Source: Oscillatoriophycideae cyanobacterium NC_groundwater_1537_Pr4_S-0.65um_50_18
GTDB taxonomy: Bacteria > Cyanobacteriota > Cyanobacteriia > Elainellales > Elainellaceae
NCBI GenBank assembly: GCA_016208305.1
Contig: JACQYI010000059.1
Coordinates: 1-64,000 of the forward strand
DNA length: 64,000 nt
Reading direction: 5' to 3'
A model generated the notes under the pieces. It had not been told where the DNA came from, ran no database searches, and worked only from the letters and a program-made list of their open reading frames with translations. Position 1 is the stretch's first letter; each line of letters begins with the position of its first letter. The translations under genes were made by a program, and so were the position numbers. Shown one piece after another: positions 56,694-64,000 of this stretch.

Positions 56694-57554
56694 CTACACC
56701 ACCGTAATGCTGGCAATCACGCCACCTTGCTGGTGAATCCGCTGATATTCCTGGGACAGTTTTTCGTAAGGCACCAGAAAAACCTGGTTGGCACGACGGA
56801 ACTTGGAAATGTTGTTGAAGGTTTTTGCCCGGTAGCCCGTAACTTCAATCCGGTAGACCTTACCTTCAGCGCCAGCGCCCACACCCAGACGGGTACGAGG
56901 ATCGATAGGGGGTGGAGAGAATGCCGCCCCATCGCTGGCAGGAGAAACCACTGCTTTGGGGGTTTGCTGAATTACAAGAGCGTTGAGCTTAGGAGTCTTG
57001 CCCGACAAATCGCCCTTGAGGCTGCTGCTAGAAGCGCCCCGCACCAGTTGGAAGGTGTGGGTAAACTGCACCATGCTCTGGCAAGCTTCGGTCTTGTAGC
57101 CCCGAATGTAGGGAACGAAGTTTTCGCCAAAGGTGGTTTGATACTCATCGCTATCGATATAGGAATCGATTTCAGCCTCAAATCCTTCAGTATCAAGGAT
57201 TGTGCTGTGCATCCGCATCTCTTCTAAATCCAGCGGCGGACGACCCAGCAAATGCCGGAAGTTAAGTTCGATCGCCCGATAGCGCGCACAGCTTGTGAAA
57301 AAGCGAGAACGGTAAAGCTCAGACTTGGCCACTGCCCGGACAAACTCACGGACGCTATAGGCACCCCGCTTAAACTGAGATTCTGGAACAACGAGACGTT
57401 CGCTTTCCATGACGTAGGCATTGCCTAGCACCTGGCGATAGACAGCCAAAATGATGATTTCTGCTTCTTCTTGCGAGCGACCGGGCACCCATTCAACGGG
57501 AGGGGTTTCATCAAACAGGCTGACCCCTAAGCGCGAAGCTGGTCCAAAAGCCAT
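56694..57554 (-). CDS. cpeC: Phycoerythrin rod linker CpeC (core-proximal PE linker)
   Basis: A 286-residue linker. The N-terminus MAFGPASRLGVSLFDETPPVEWVPGRSQEEAE is the CpeC signature, followed by the linker domain (~30-155, VREFVRAVAKSELYRSRFF, FRHLLGRPPLDLEEM) and a longer middle than CpeD/E (~160-230), then a CpcD-like domain ending GVIASITVV. It links the first phycoerythrin hexamer to the phycocyanin rod. First gene of the operon; promoter and an L-box lie upstream. AGGAGATGCTGTGTA precedes the ATG at 57554. Confidence 0.95.
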   Translation of the reverse strand: MAFGPASRLGVSLFDETPPVEWVPGRSQEEAEIIILAVYRQVLGNAYVMESERLVVPESQFKRGAYSVREFVRAVAKSELYRSRFFTSCARYRAIELNFRHLLGRPPLDLEEMRMHSTILDTEGFEAEIDSYIDSDEYQTTFGENFVPYIRGYKTEACQSMVQFTHTFQLVRGASSSSLKGDLSGKTPKLNALVIQQTPKAVVSPASDGAAFSPPPIDPRTRLGVGAGAEGKVYRIEVTGYRAKTFNNISKFRRANQVFLVPYEKLSQEYQRIHQQGGVIASITVV

Positions 57555-57621
57555 TACACAGCATCTCCTGGTTAACGAGAGAGGTTAAGATTGTTTCAAA
57601 ACGTAAAGAAATCTAAGGTTG

Positions 57622-57683
57622 CCCACTCAGATGAATCAGGCTAGTGGGTTGACTGGCTTGAAGCAGAACGGTCAGTTCTCAAG
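57622..57683 (-). promoter_or_regulatory. cpeC 5' leader hairpins
   Basis: In the ~200-base leader: CCCACT/AGTGGG (57622-57648) and CTTGA..GAAC/GTTC..TCAAG (57657-57683). In F. diplosiphon the green-light Cgi pathway acts on the cpeC leader after transcription starts. No U-run follows either stem, so attenuation here is a hypothesis. Confidence 0.35.
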
Positions 57684-57757
57684 CAAATCATCCTAATTTC
57701 CGAATGTTCAAGCTTTTTAGACAGGTTAGTTTTATACGCTTTGTTATGATTGATTTT

Positions 57758-57785
57758 CTTATAAGGGCGTAACACTGAATGTCAA
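57758..57785 (-). promoter_or_regulatory. Predicted cpeC promoter
   Basis: TTGACA (57785-57780) and TATAAG (57763-57758), 16 bases apart, on the reverse strand and about 205 bases upstream of cpeC. An 8-base perfect inverted repeat TCAAGATT-CATA-AATCTTGA (57782-57801) overlaps the -35 box. Confidence 0.65.
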
Positions 57786-57817
57786 GATTCATAAATCTTG
57801 ATGGAATATACAATATT

Positions 57818-57835
57818 TTGCACGCGCTTTGCACA
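57818..57835 (+). promoter_or_regulatory. RcaC L-box upstream of cpeC
   Basis: TTGCACG-CGCT-TTGCACA at 57818-57835 matches the L-box TTGCACA-N4-TTGCACA at 13 of 14 fixed positions (only the seventh base differs). It lies on the strand opposite to cpeC transcription and ~33 bases upstream of the predicted -35. RcaC, the response regulator of type III chromatic acclimation, binds this element. Confidence 0.8.
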
Positions 57836-57879
57836 AAAGGTTCCGGAGTAAAATTGTGCAGATGGGCACTGGAACAGGA

Positions 57880-58557
57880 CTAGCGTTCTTTGGGCATCGC
57901 AGATTCCAAGGCAGCCGCAACGACGTAGTGATTGGGATCTTGCTGGAGCTTTGTCAAAATTAACTGTGCCTGCGGGTCAGAGGTTCGGGTCAGAGCTGTA
58001 GCGGCTCTCCAGCGATCGCGCCAAAACTCTGCCTGCGCCAGTGCCGTCAGTAGGGTCAGTGCCTCAGCATGAAAAGGGCGATCGAGCAGATTCCCTAGCG
58101 CCAAAATGCCCGTTTCTTTGACCGTCTGGGTTTCATCCTGTAACGCCTCGCGGATGACGGCCAGCAGCACCTCATCTTGATCGCTCTCCATCAAAATTGA
58201 GAGAATCGTTTGCCGAGTGAGCCAGTGGCGATGGCGCTGAAACAACTGCTGGAGGAGTGGAACAGATTTCTCGCCAAACTCAAACAGCGAATTGGCAATT
58301 TCTGCCAGCACGTTATCGTCGGTTTCTCGTGCCAGCAGGTCTTTGAGCACCTGGAACGAAGTGTCTGTGCGATGGTTGCCTAAGCCCATGACCGCTAGGC
58401 GACGGCAGAGAAAATCTGGCTCAGCCGCCAGCCGCTGAAGGATCGGGATGGCCAACTCAGAGGGGGCTTGTGCCAATTCATCCAGAGCGGCTTTGCGCTG
58501 ATCGAGGGCAGGCGATCGCAGAGAAGATTCAAGCTGAGTCAGGCGATCGGCATCCAT
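57880..58557 (-). CDS. HEAT-repeat protein (NblB/CpcE-related)
   Basis: A 225-residue all-helical protein of HEAT/phycocyanobilin-lyase-type repeats (~6 units, for example LAIPILQRLAAEPDFLCRRLAVMGLGNHRTD and RDRWRAATALTRTSD). The CpcE/CpeY/NblB group acts in bilin attachment or phycobilisome breakdown; this one cannot be assigned to any, and it lacks a CpcF-like partner. Lies 325 bases upstream of cpeC on the same strand, with the cpeC promoter in between. Confidence 0.82.
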   Translation of the reverse strand: MDADRLTQLESSLRSPALDQRKAALDELAQAPSELAIPILQRLAAEPDFLCRRLAVMGLGNHRTDTSFQVLKDLLARETDDNVLAEIANSLFEFGEKSVPLLQQLFQRHRHWLTRQTILSILMESDQDEVLLAVIREALQDETQTVKETGILALGNLLDRPFHAEALTLLTALAQAEFWRDRWRAATALTRTSDPQAQLILTKLQQDPNHYVVAAALESAMPKER

Positions 58558-58676
58558 AATTTTCCTTGCCTAATTTTCTTTGCCTAATGTTCCTTGCCTA
58601 TGGGTTTTGGACGAGACTCGCTCAATCCAAGGGATTATGGAATGTCCCTCCACAGTCCCTCTCGTAAATATTCGGA

Positions 58677-59381
58677 CTACTCGGTTGCTCCAGCACGCCT
58701 CAGCAGTTCAGTTGCCTGGGCAGATCGAAAGGACTGACGAGCCTCGCTCAGAGCCGTTGCTCCCCAGCGATTTTGAGGCCGGAAATCTGCGCCATGCGCC
58801 AATAAAAGAGTCATGGTTTCTAGATCGCCCTTGGCAGAAGCCATCATTAACGGTGTCCAGCCACCCAGATTAGCGGTATTCACTTCGCCCCCCAGATCAA
58901 TTAAGGCTTTAACGCTGTAGGTATGGCCGCGATCGGCAGCGAGATACAGCGCCGTGTCGCCAATTTTGTTAACGGCATTGACCTCAGCCCCTAGCGCTAC
59001 CAAACGCTGCACTAGATCAGTCTGGCCATGCCGCGCCATCGCCATTAAGACGGTTTCTTGGTAGGAATTGCGATCGTCGATACTGCTGCCGCGATCGAGC
59101 AAGAGCTGCACAATATCGCGGCGATCGCCCTCGGCAGCAAACATCAGTGCCGTGTAGTGGGCTGAATTCTTAGCATTCACATCAGCACCGCGATCGAGCA
59201 AGAGCTGCACAATGTCAACATAGCCTTCGGTGGCCGCCCACATGAGGGCTGTGTTGCTGGCTCCTACAGGAGTGACTCCGCCTGTGGTGTTGGCATCGGC
59301 ACCTTGTGCCAGCAGGCTCTCCACAGCAGCAGTGTCTCCTTTAATGATCATGCGGATCAGGTCTTCATTGAGCGAGGGCAT
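58677..59381 (-). CDS. Ankyrin-repeat protein
   Basis: A 234-residue protein of about six ankyrin repeats (TALMWAATEGYVDIVQLLLDRGADVNAKN is canonical), a pure protein-interaction solenoid with no other domain or signal peptide. The partner is unknown. The frame opens at a TTG (59396), but the ATG at 59381 is chosen; neither has a clear ribosome site. The next gene upstream on the same strand begins 480 bases before, with stop 31 bases away, so they may be one operon (59861 to 58677). Confidence 0.85.
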   Translation of the reverse strand: MPSLNEDLIRMIIKGDTAAVESLLAQGADANTTGGVTPVGASNTALMWAATEGYVDIVQLLLDRGADVNAKNSAHYTALMFAAEGDRRDIVQLLLDRGSSIDDRNSYQETVLMAMARHGQTDLVQRLVALGAEVNAVNKIGDTALYLAADRGHTYSVKALIDLGGEVNTANLGGWTPLMMASAKGDLETMTLLLAHGADFRPQNRWGATALSEARQSFRSAQATELLRRAGATE

Positions 59382-59411
59382 AGGCTTAGAAAGCAATTTT
59401 TCGTGGATCAG

Positions 59412-59861
59412 TTAAAGAGCGACTTTAAAGATGCTGTCAGCAGGTTTCTGAGCCACAGTCGCCTCCCAAGCGATCGCTTGCAGAAAAGCCTCACCTGAGC
59501 GCGTTTCTACGACATCTACACCCCAATCTCCAGGCTGTAGCGAATCAGGAGAGTCGCTGGTGGGCGGTGTTGTTTTGATGCCTCCCAAAACCAGAATTTC
59601 GGGAATGGCGCTTCCGGTTCGGCGCTTATTGGCCAGCGCTTGGGCACAAAGCTCTCCAACCTGCGACGGCGAATATTCGGCAGTAGGAAATAAAATTTCG
59701 ACAATCCAATGGGGGTTGTTCACCTGCCGACAGGACAAAGCCTCAGGCAGACTCAAGCGAAACACGTCAACAAATTCTTCCCGACTCAGAGCAGGCACAA
59801 GGTCTGGAGGGACATCGAAGTTATGAGAGAGCAGTAGCCGCCCCTGAAGGTTATTACTCAC
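59412..59861 (-). CDS. Hypothetical protein upstream of the ankyrin gene
   Basis: A 149-residue soluble protein, probably alpha/beta (LLLSHNFDVPPDLVPALSREEFVDVFRLSLPEALSCRQ; WIVEILFPTAEYSPSQVGELC; IPEILVLGGIKTTPP). No domain recognised; sequence style is that of conserved cyanobacterial hypotheticals. It ends 31 bases before the ankyrin gene, in the same direction. Confidence 0.7.
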   Translation of the reverse strand: MSNNLQGRLLLSHNFDVPPDLVPALSREEFVDVFRLSLPEALSCRQVNNPHWIVEILFPTAEYSPSQVGELCAQALANKRRTGSAIPEILVLGGIKTTPPTSDSPDSLQPGDWGVDVVETRSGEAFLQAIAWEATVAQKPADSIFKVAL

Positions 59862-59951
59862 AATAGGTCACTCACAATAGGTCACTCAAAAGGGTCTGGG
59901 TTGTGATGATCTCATCTTTCTCAACGAGTCTCAACTAGACTATCATCCACG

Positions 59952-60587
59952 CTACTCGGTAACGCGATCGGAACAGGGTAAAGCGATCGGATTCGGATCA
60001 GGTAATCGCACGAGAGGGTTTCTGTTTTGTGCTGCCGCAGCCACCGTTTTTTCGATGCGCTGCAATCGAGTTTCTAATCGTTTGGCACTGTCTACCCAAA
60101 AGAGAATATTTTTTTTGGATGAATTGCTAAAGGCTGCGAAGTTGCGGTTGGCGATCGGATCAGCAGCCAGCGCTTGCTGTAAGTCTGTCGGGATACTTAA
60201 AGCTTCGATCGCATCTAATGTCGTCCAAGAACCATCTTGTTTCGCGGCCTCAATCTTCTCTTGCCCAGCCTGCGTCATCAATCCTTGTACGATCAGTTCT
60301 TCAATATATTGCTTATTTAGTTTTGACCAAACGCTCTTGGGTTTTCGAGGGGTAAAAATCTGCTGATAGCGTTCTGTATCCAACGATTTCACTTTGCTAT
60401 CAATCCAGCCGAAGCATAGAGCTTCTTTTACGGCTTCACTGTACTGAACGCTGGGTTTGCCACTTTTTATTTTGTAGTAAATCAACCATATTCCAGGCAA
60501 AGTGCGATGATTTTCTGCCAACCATTCTCGCCAAGCTAGGCGATCGCAGGCATATACCGTTTCTAGCTGATCTTCAAATTTCGCCAT
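59952..60587 (-). CDS. YdeI/OmpD-associated family protein
   Basis: A 211-residue protein of the YdeI (bacteriocin-resistance-like) family: RLAWREWLAENHRTLPGIWLIYYK at the start, VKEALCFGWIDSKVKSLD (family hallmark), FTPRKPKSVWSKLNKQYIEEL, and a C-terminal helical domain. Its molecular role is unknown. The ATG at 60587 is preferred over the TTG four codons upstream. Alone on the reverse strand. Confidence 0.88.
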   Translation of the reverse strand: MAKFEDQLETVYACDRLAWREWLAENHRTLPGIWLIYYKIKSGKPSVQYSEAVKEALCFGWIDSKVKSLDTERYQQIFTPRKPKSVWSKLNKQYIEELIVQGLMTQAGQEKIEAAKQDGSWTTLDAIEALSIPTDLQQALAADPIANRNFAAFSNSSKKNILFWVDSAKRLETRLQRIEKTVAAAAQNRNPLVRLPDPNPIALPCSDRVTE

Positions 60588-60995
60588 TGCAGGAGCCAAG
60601 ATAACGGTATCAACTTATATGCTGGGGTAGACGAGTAGATGAGGGTTTCCCATTCACCCATTCACCCATTCACCCGCCAACCATGACTTAATTGACCACG
60701 AGAAGAACGTGACTTGAACTATGGATAGAGGTGGCTAGAGAAATCAAAAAGAATAGAAAACACGCTATCCGATACCGTATTTTACAAAAAATGCAACCCA
60801 AAAACCGAAGATGAGAATAGGCTTGGACTAAAAGTTACACCTAAATTAGAACCGCTGTCGGCTACCCAGACTCTCTGCATCCCTCATAAAATGAGGCCGT
60901 GCCAGGACAGTCTCAAGCACACCCTATCCCCAAACACATCATCATGGTTATCTCATAATATTTTCATTAGCCGATCGAATCAGGAAGCGCTCACT
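60588..60995. other. Spacer with heptad-repeat element
   Basis: About 400 bases between divergent YdeI and dienelactone hydrolase genes. Contains the heptad element at 60618-60700; the rest is AT-rich with no gene recognised (an upstream open extension of the hydrolase frame is unlikely to be translated). Confidence 0.5.
60618..60700. repeat. Heptad-repeat element, copy 5
   Basis: GGGGTAGACGAGTAGATGAGGGTTTCCC then three ATTCACCC units and CCATGACTTAATTGACC, which parallels the end of copy 2. Same family as at 2781, 9011, 24227 and 28387. Confidence 0.65.
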
Positions 60996-61754
60996 GTGCA
61001 AATCACCAAACGTAACGTCAGCTTAGTGGTCGATGATAGCTTGATGCGGGTTTATATCGCGGCTCCCCAGCCTACCGGACGCTATCCTGCTATTTTGTTC
61101 TACTCAGATATTTATCAGCTAGGCAGCCCAATTACCCGCCTTGCCGATCATTTGGCCGGCTATGGCTATGTTGTTGCAGCTCCAGAGATTTTTCACCGCA
61201 TTGAGCCGATCGGCACCGTGATTGAGCCTAACGACTTGGGTCGGATGCAGGGCAATGATGCTGCGCGACGAACAGCGATCGCCCACTATGATGCCGATGC
61301 CCAAGCCCTCATCGAGTTTTTTAAGCAAGAAAGCCAAAAGCCAGAGAGCAATATTGATCCGCAGAAGATTGGCACAATGGGCTTTTGTATTGGCGGTCAT
61401 CTGGCGTTTCGGGCCGCCTTCCTCAGCGAGGTTAAAGCGGCAGTTTGCTGCTATCCTACCGGAATTCACAATGGCAAGCTAGGGCGTGGTGTCGCAGATA
61501 CGCTATCCCGCATGGGTGAAATAAGAGGCGAATTGCTTCTGGTGTTTGGCTCGATCGATCCCCATGTTCCCGCAGAAGCCCGTGAAACGATTGTTCAAGG
61601 GTTGCAAAACGCCCAAGTCTCCTATGCGTTCTCGCTTTATGAAGGCGCTAATCACACCTTTATGCGCGATGACGGCGATCGGTTTGACCCCGTGGCAACC
61701 GATCGCGTCTGGGCAGAGGTCACCGCGTTTTTGAGTCGCGTTTTCCAAGGGTAA
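60996..61754 (+). CDS. Dienelactone hydrolase family protein
   Basis: A 252-residue alpha/beta hydrolase. The catalytic triad is Cys131 (MGFCIGGHLAF), Asp188 (FGSIDPHVP) and His220 (EGANHTFMRDD), as in dienelactone hydrolase, where Cys replaces Ser. Preferred substrate not known; in cyanobacteria such proteins probably act on lactones or esters. The open frame begins at 60891, but the GTG at 60996 has AGGAAG 8 bases upstream and gives the normal family start MQITKRNVSLVV. Confidence 0.85.
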   Translation: MQITKRNVSLVVDDSLMRVYIAAPQPTGRYPAILFYSDIYQLGSPITRLADHLAGYGYVVAAPEIFHRIEPIGTVIEPNDLGRMQGNDAARRTAIAHYDADAQALIEFFKQESQKPESNIDPQKIGTMGFCIGGHLAFRAAFLSEVKAAVCCYPTGIHNGKLGRGVADTLSRMGEIRGELLLVFGSIDPHVPAEARETIVQGLQNAQVSYAFSLYEGANHTFMRDDGDRFDPVATDRVWAEVTAFLSRVFQG

Positions 61755-62019
61755 GTACTTATCCCTAATATGTTTACGAGATTTCGAGTGACATATCTAT
61801 TTCAGGTGACATAATTAAGAATAAAGGATGGCATGCAGTAGTTCTTACGTACTAAATAATTAATTTCCGAGTAAGATTTAACAAAAGTATTATCTAACTG
61901 TGTCTGTGTATGGCGATTATGCAAATTGATTATTGCAGATGAACTTAGTGCCAGCATTCTCAATGTTTGAGTATGATTAGTTAAAAACGCAAAACCAGAA
62001 CCACAGCGTAGCAATATAC
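61755..62019. other. AT-rich promoter region of the protease cluster
   Basis: 265 AT-rich bases with GTGACATA repeated directly at 61788 and 61806 (18 bases between starts), possibly an operator. No gene found. Confidence 0.4.
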
Positions 62020-62340
62020 ATGGCAACAAAATTAATAAAGTTAGAAGACGGAACTCTAGTAGAAGTAGAAATTCCTGAAGGTCAGCCAGTGCAAATTTCT
62101 AGCAGATTTGCAGAGCGAGTTGATACAACCTTTGAAAAAGTTAAGCCACTATTAATCAATACTTGCAAGCCAATTATCGAAGCATGTAATGAGCTTAGTC
62201 AGAATGTAACAATCGAGCAAGTCGAAGTACAGTTGGGCTTAACATTTGAGGGAGAGGGGAATATTTATATCACAAAAGCTAAGGCTGGAGCTAATTTGAC
62301 GGTTAAACTACTAATTAAGCCAAAACAAAGATCGCAGTAA
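62020..62340 (+). CDS. Trypsin-co-occurring domain (Trypco1) family protein
   Basis: A 106-residue cytosolic protein of the Trypco1 (CU044_2847-like) type: LEDGTLVEVEIPEGQ at the start, a helical middle (ERVDTTFEKVKPLLINTCKPIIEACNEL) and a C-terminal strand block EVQLGLTFEGEGNIYITKAKAGANLTVKL, the most recognisable part. Such proteins are almost always encoded next to trypsin-like proteases, and here the protease starts 3 bases after its stop. Proposed role is a partner or regulator in protease-based conflict systems. AT-rich DNA without HIP1 sites. Confidence 0.85.
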   Translation: MATKLIKLEDGTLVEVEIPEGQPVQISSRFAERVDTTFEKVKPLLINTCKPIIEACNELSQNVTIEQVEVQLGLTFEGEGNIYITKAKAGANLTVKLLIKPKQRSQ

Positions 62341-62343
62341 GGT

Positions 62344-63531
62344 ATGTCTTCAGATCTAAAGAACTCAGTTTTTACAGTTTATAAGAGCGCCAATGGCAAC
62401 CTCTTCGAGATGGGTACTGGTTTTATTATCGGAAAAAAAGATAATGCAGCTCTTGTTCTGACCTGTAATCATGTGATCAGCGATTTTAGAGGCACAGAAA
62501 CAATACTGGTTGAACGTTGTTCTGCTACAGTTATCGCTTCTGGAGTAGAAAACGGTATTGATTTAGCCATTTTAAAGGTAGAGGATTTACAAAACAAGCC
62601 CATAGTTAATCTTAGATCAGGAGGAGGGCAGGAGGAGAGTTCTTTTTTGATATTTGGAGGTTATCACTATGGTAAAGACTGGAATAGTCAACTATTAAAA
62701 GGCAAACTAGGTAGACCAGCATATAAAAATCAGCATATTTCAGCTTGGGATTTAATAATGACTGATGGTTATACCCTGAAACACGGTTATAGCGGATCTC
62801 CCGTGATGGATGAACGGAGTGGAGAGGTCATAGGTATAGTTGATTCCTTGGAAAACGATGGAAGTAGGGGACGAGCAATCTCTATAGAAGCTCTCAAAAT
62901 TTGCTTAAAGGGAAGTGAAATTGAAGAGCACATACGCATTGATTGTCCTTCCGATGTAAGGTCAACTAGCATTGAGTCAATTAACATACTCGATGATTGC
63001 TGTTCGTTAAGCTTAGAGAGTGCTCCTAAAAAACCAGAAGTCTTTTCACTTTCACTAACCGCTTGTTTTGGTGAGCATATTGTGGATGAGTTCGCAGTAG
63101 GAATTAGTGTTAAAAAAGGTGACTTAATCTTGAGAATAGATGAAGGTAGCTTAAGTGAAATAAGTATGCAAGGTAGCACATCTTGTGAAGTTCACCGTAA
63201 AGGATTGAATACAAAACAGGCAGCATGGGAGTTATCGCCGAAGTTAGGTTCAACAGTACTTCGGGGAGAAATCAAGAAACAAGAAATAGCTACCTTGGCA
63301 CTATCTCAATCGTCAAAATGCTACATAGAGGTCATATTTAAATCATATCCAAGATCTATCATTATAGAATATCTTGGAGATTGGTTTTTAGGCGAATGTG
63401 AGGAAAAGGCTAAAGAAGAAAAAATAATCTTCATAGTTAGAACAAAAATAATCGCAATCCTAAAATCTCGCAGCAAGTTTGAGCCAAATAGCAATGCTTT
63501 ATTCTTCAGTATGCATAGTTGCAATTTATGA
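62344..63531 (+). CDS. Trypsin-like serine protease with a C-terminal domain of unknown function
   Basis: A 395-residue S1-type protease. The triad is visible: His43 (LTCNHV), Asp73 (GIDLAIL) and Ser150 (HGYSGSPV). The protease domain spans ~5-200; residues ~210-395 form an extra domain rich in beta strands that I do not recognise (FSLSLTACFGEHIVDEFAVG; TKQAAWELSPKLGST). No signal peptide, so it acts inside the cell. 4-base overlap (ATGA) with the TPR gene downstream. Like its neighbours it is AT-rich with no HIP1 octamers. Confidence 0.88.
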   Translation: MSSDLKNSVFTVYKSANGNLFEMGTGFIIGKKDNAALVLTCNHVISDFRGTETILVERCSATVIASGVENGIDLAILKVEDLQNKPIVNLRSGGGQEESSFLIFGGYHYGKDWNSQLLKGKLGRPAYKNQHISAWDLIMTDGYTLKHGYSGSPVMDERSGEVIGIVDSLENDGSRGRAISIEALKICLKGSEIEEHIRIDCPSDVRSTSIESINILDDCCSLSLESAPKKPEVFSLSLTACFGEHIVDEFAVGISVKKGDLILRIDEGSLSEISMQGSTSCEVHRKGLNTKQAAWELSPKLGSTVLRGEIKKQEIATLALSQSSKCYIEVIFKSYPRSIIIEYLGDWFLGECEEKAKEEKIIFIVRTKIIAILKSRSKFEPNSNALFFSMHSCNL

Positions 63532-64000
63532 ATCATGAGAAAACTGCCGAAGATCTTGGAAACCTTATTGGTCGCCTTAAAGCAGCACAGACAGATGATT
63601 TTTTAGCGCTAGCAGCAATTGCTGGATTGGACGCAAAGGATTTCACAGGTGATGAGCTAGAAAGGTTCGGACAAGATGAAGCAGCAATTGTTGCGTATGC
63701 CAACGAGTCAATCCTTCAACCTGATAATGATGTACCTCAAAGCCGTAGGGCTAAATTGCTTAAAAAGCTAGGTAGGTATGAGGAATCCCTAGAAGCTTAC
63801 AAGCAAGCTATTGAAATTAAACCTGATAATTCCATAACTTGGAGCCAGAAAGGCTCGATCTTAGAGGAATTGAGTCGTTATGATGAGGCACTTCAATCTT
63901 ATGAAAGAGCTATCAATCTTAATCCTGCCAACTCTAAAACTTGGAGTCAACGAGGTGCCACTCTAGCAAAACTAGGTCGCCATGTTGAAGCTGTCGTTTC
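63528..64000 (+). CDS. TPR-repeat protein, N-terminal part (cut by window edge)
   Basis: The frame starting at the ATG at 63528, which overlaps the protease stop in ATGA, stays open to the window end (157 full codons). The first ~50 residues (EDLGNLIGRLKAAQTDDFLALAAIAGLDAKDFTG) form a helical domain whose AGLDAKDF resembles the lead-in of pentapeptide proteins in such clusters. From ~75 come tetratricopeptide repeats (RYEESLEAYKQAIEIKPDN, RYDEALQSYERAINLNPAN). Its C-terminal part, possibly an effector, is off the edge. Confidence 0.9.
   Translation, partial: MNHEKTAEDLGNLIGRLKAAQTDDFLALAAIAGLDAKDFTGDELERFGQDEAAIVAYANESILQPDNDVPQSRRAKLLKKLGRYEESLEAYKQAIEIKPDNSITWSQKGSILEELSRYDEALQSYERAINLNPANSKTWSQRGATLAKLGRHVEAVV

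Overview
This window reads as chromosomal DNA of a phycoerythrin-containing, probably filamentous cyanobacterium. Visible reasons: a photosystem II psbA gene at the left edge, a complete phycoerythrin linker/lyase operon (cpeC-D-E-S-T-R), the bifunctional F/SBPase glpX, glutamyl-tRNA reductase hemA, sipA, many cyanobacterium-typical hypothetical families (DUF2808, DevBCA, GDYXXLXY/DUF2157), and very frequent GCGATCGC (HIP1) octamers. The species cannot be named from the sequence alone.

Layout. 1-12 kb: 5' part of psbA (Glu130-type D1), an HNH nuclease, a lumenal pentapeptide protein, a VOC protein, sipA, a large GST, hemA, glpX, a nucleotidyltransferase, a YheT-type hydrolase, hisC and a diguanylate cyclase with a pseudo-receiver. 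12-26 kb: alaS, a receiver-adenylate cyclase with a stand-alone receiver, a SNF2 helicase, a GNAT, pnp and a mechanosensitive-channel-like protein. 26-36 kb: SRPBCC protein, small exported proteins including a divergent paralogous pair, DUF2808, a TolC-type outer-membrane protein, galE and a Na+/H+ antiporter. 35.7-40.2 kb: TetR regulator divergent from a devB-x-devC-devA exporter operon carrying an extra membrane-protein gene. 40-48 kb: DUF2157/GDYXXLXY pair, 2OG-Fe oxygenase, a 21-bp tandem array, a 21-repeat LRR protein that stops where Roco proteins usually continue, and an RTX lipase-like protein. 48-52.5 kb: LuxR-type regulator and a group of stress-type small proteins ending in a PRC-barrel protein. 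52.6-57.9 kb: TMEM14 protein and the cpeCDESTR operon, with a near-perfect RcaC L-box upstream of cpeC. 57.9-61.8 kb: HEAT and ankyrin proteins, YdeI-type protein, dienelactone hydrolase. 61.8-64 kb: an AT-richer cluster without HIP1 sites: Trypco1-like protein, trypsin-like protease and the start of a TPR protein, overlapping or tightly spaced, resembling a protease-based conflict system that runs off the right edge.

How it fits together. The cpe operon makes the linkers that build phycoerythrin discs into phycobilisome rods (CpeC, CpeD, CpeE), chromophore lyases (CpeS, CpeT), and the activator CpeR needed for cpeBA, which lies outside the window. With the L-box it suggests type III chromatic acclimation. 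hemA (tetrapyrrole supply), psbA and sipA (NblS pathway) are further light-related functions. The intergenic DNA is rich in dispersed elements: heptad repeats, palindromes with a GC-rich centre, two terminal-inverted-repeat families and one hairpin element whose two copies differ by partly compensating changes. Two copies of one family supply the stop codon of the adjacent gene.
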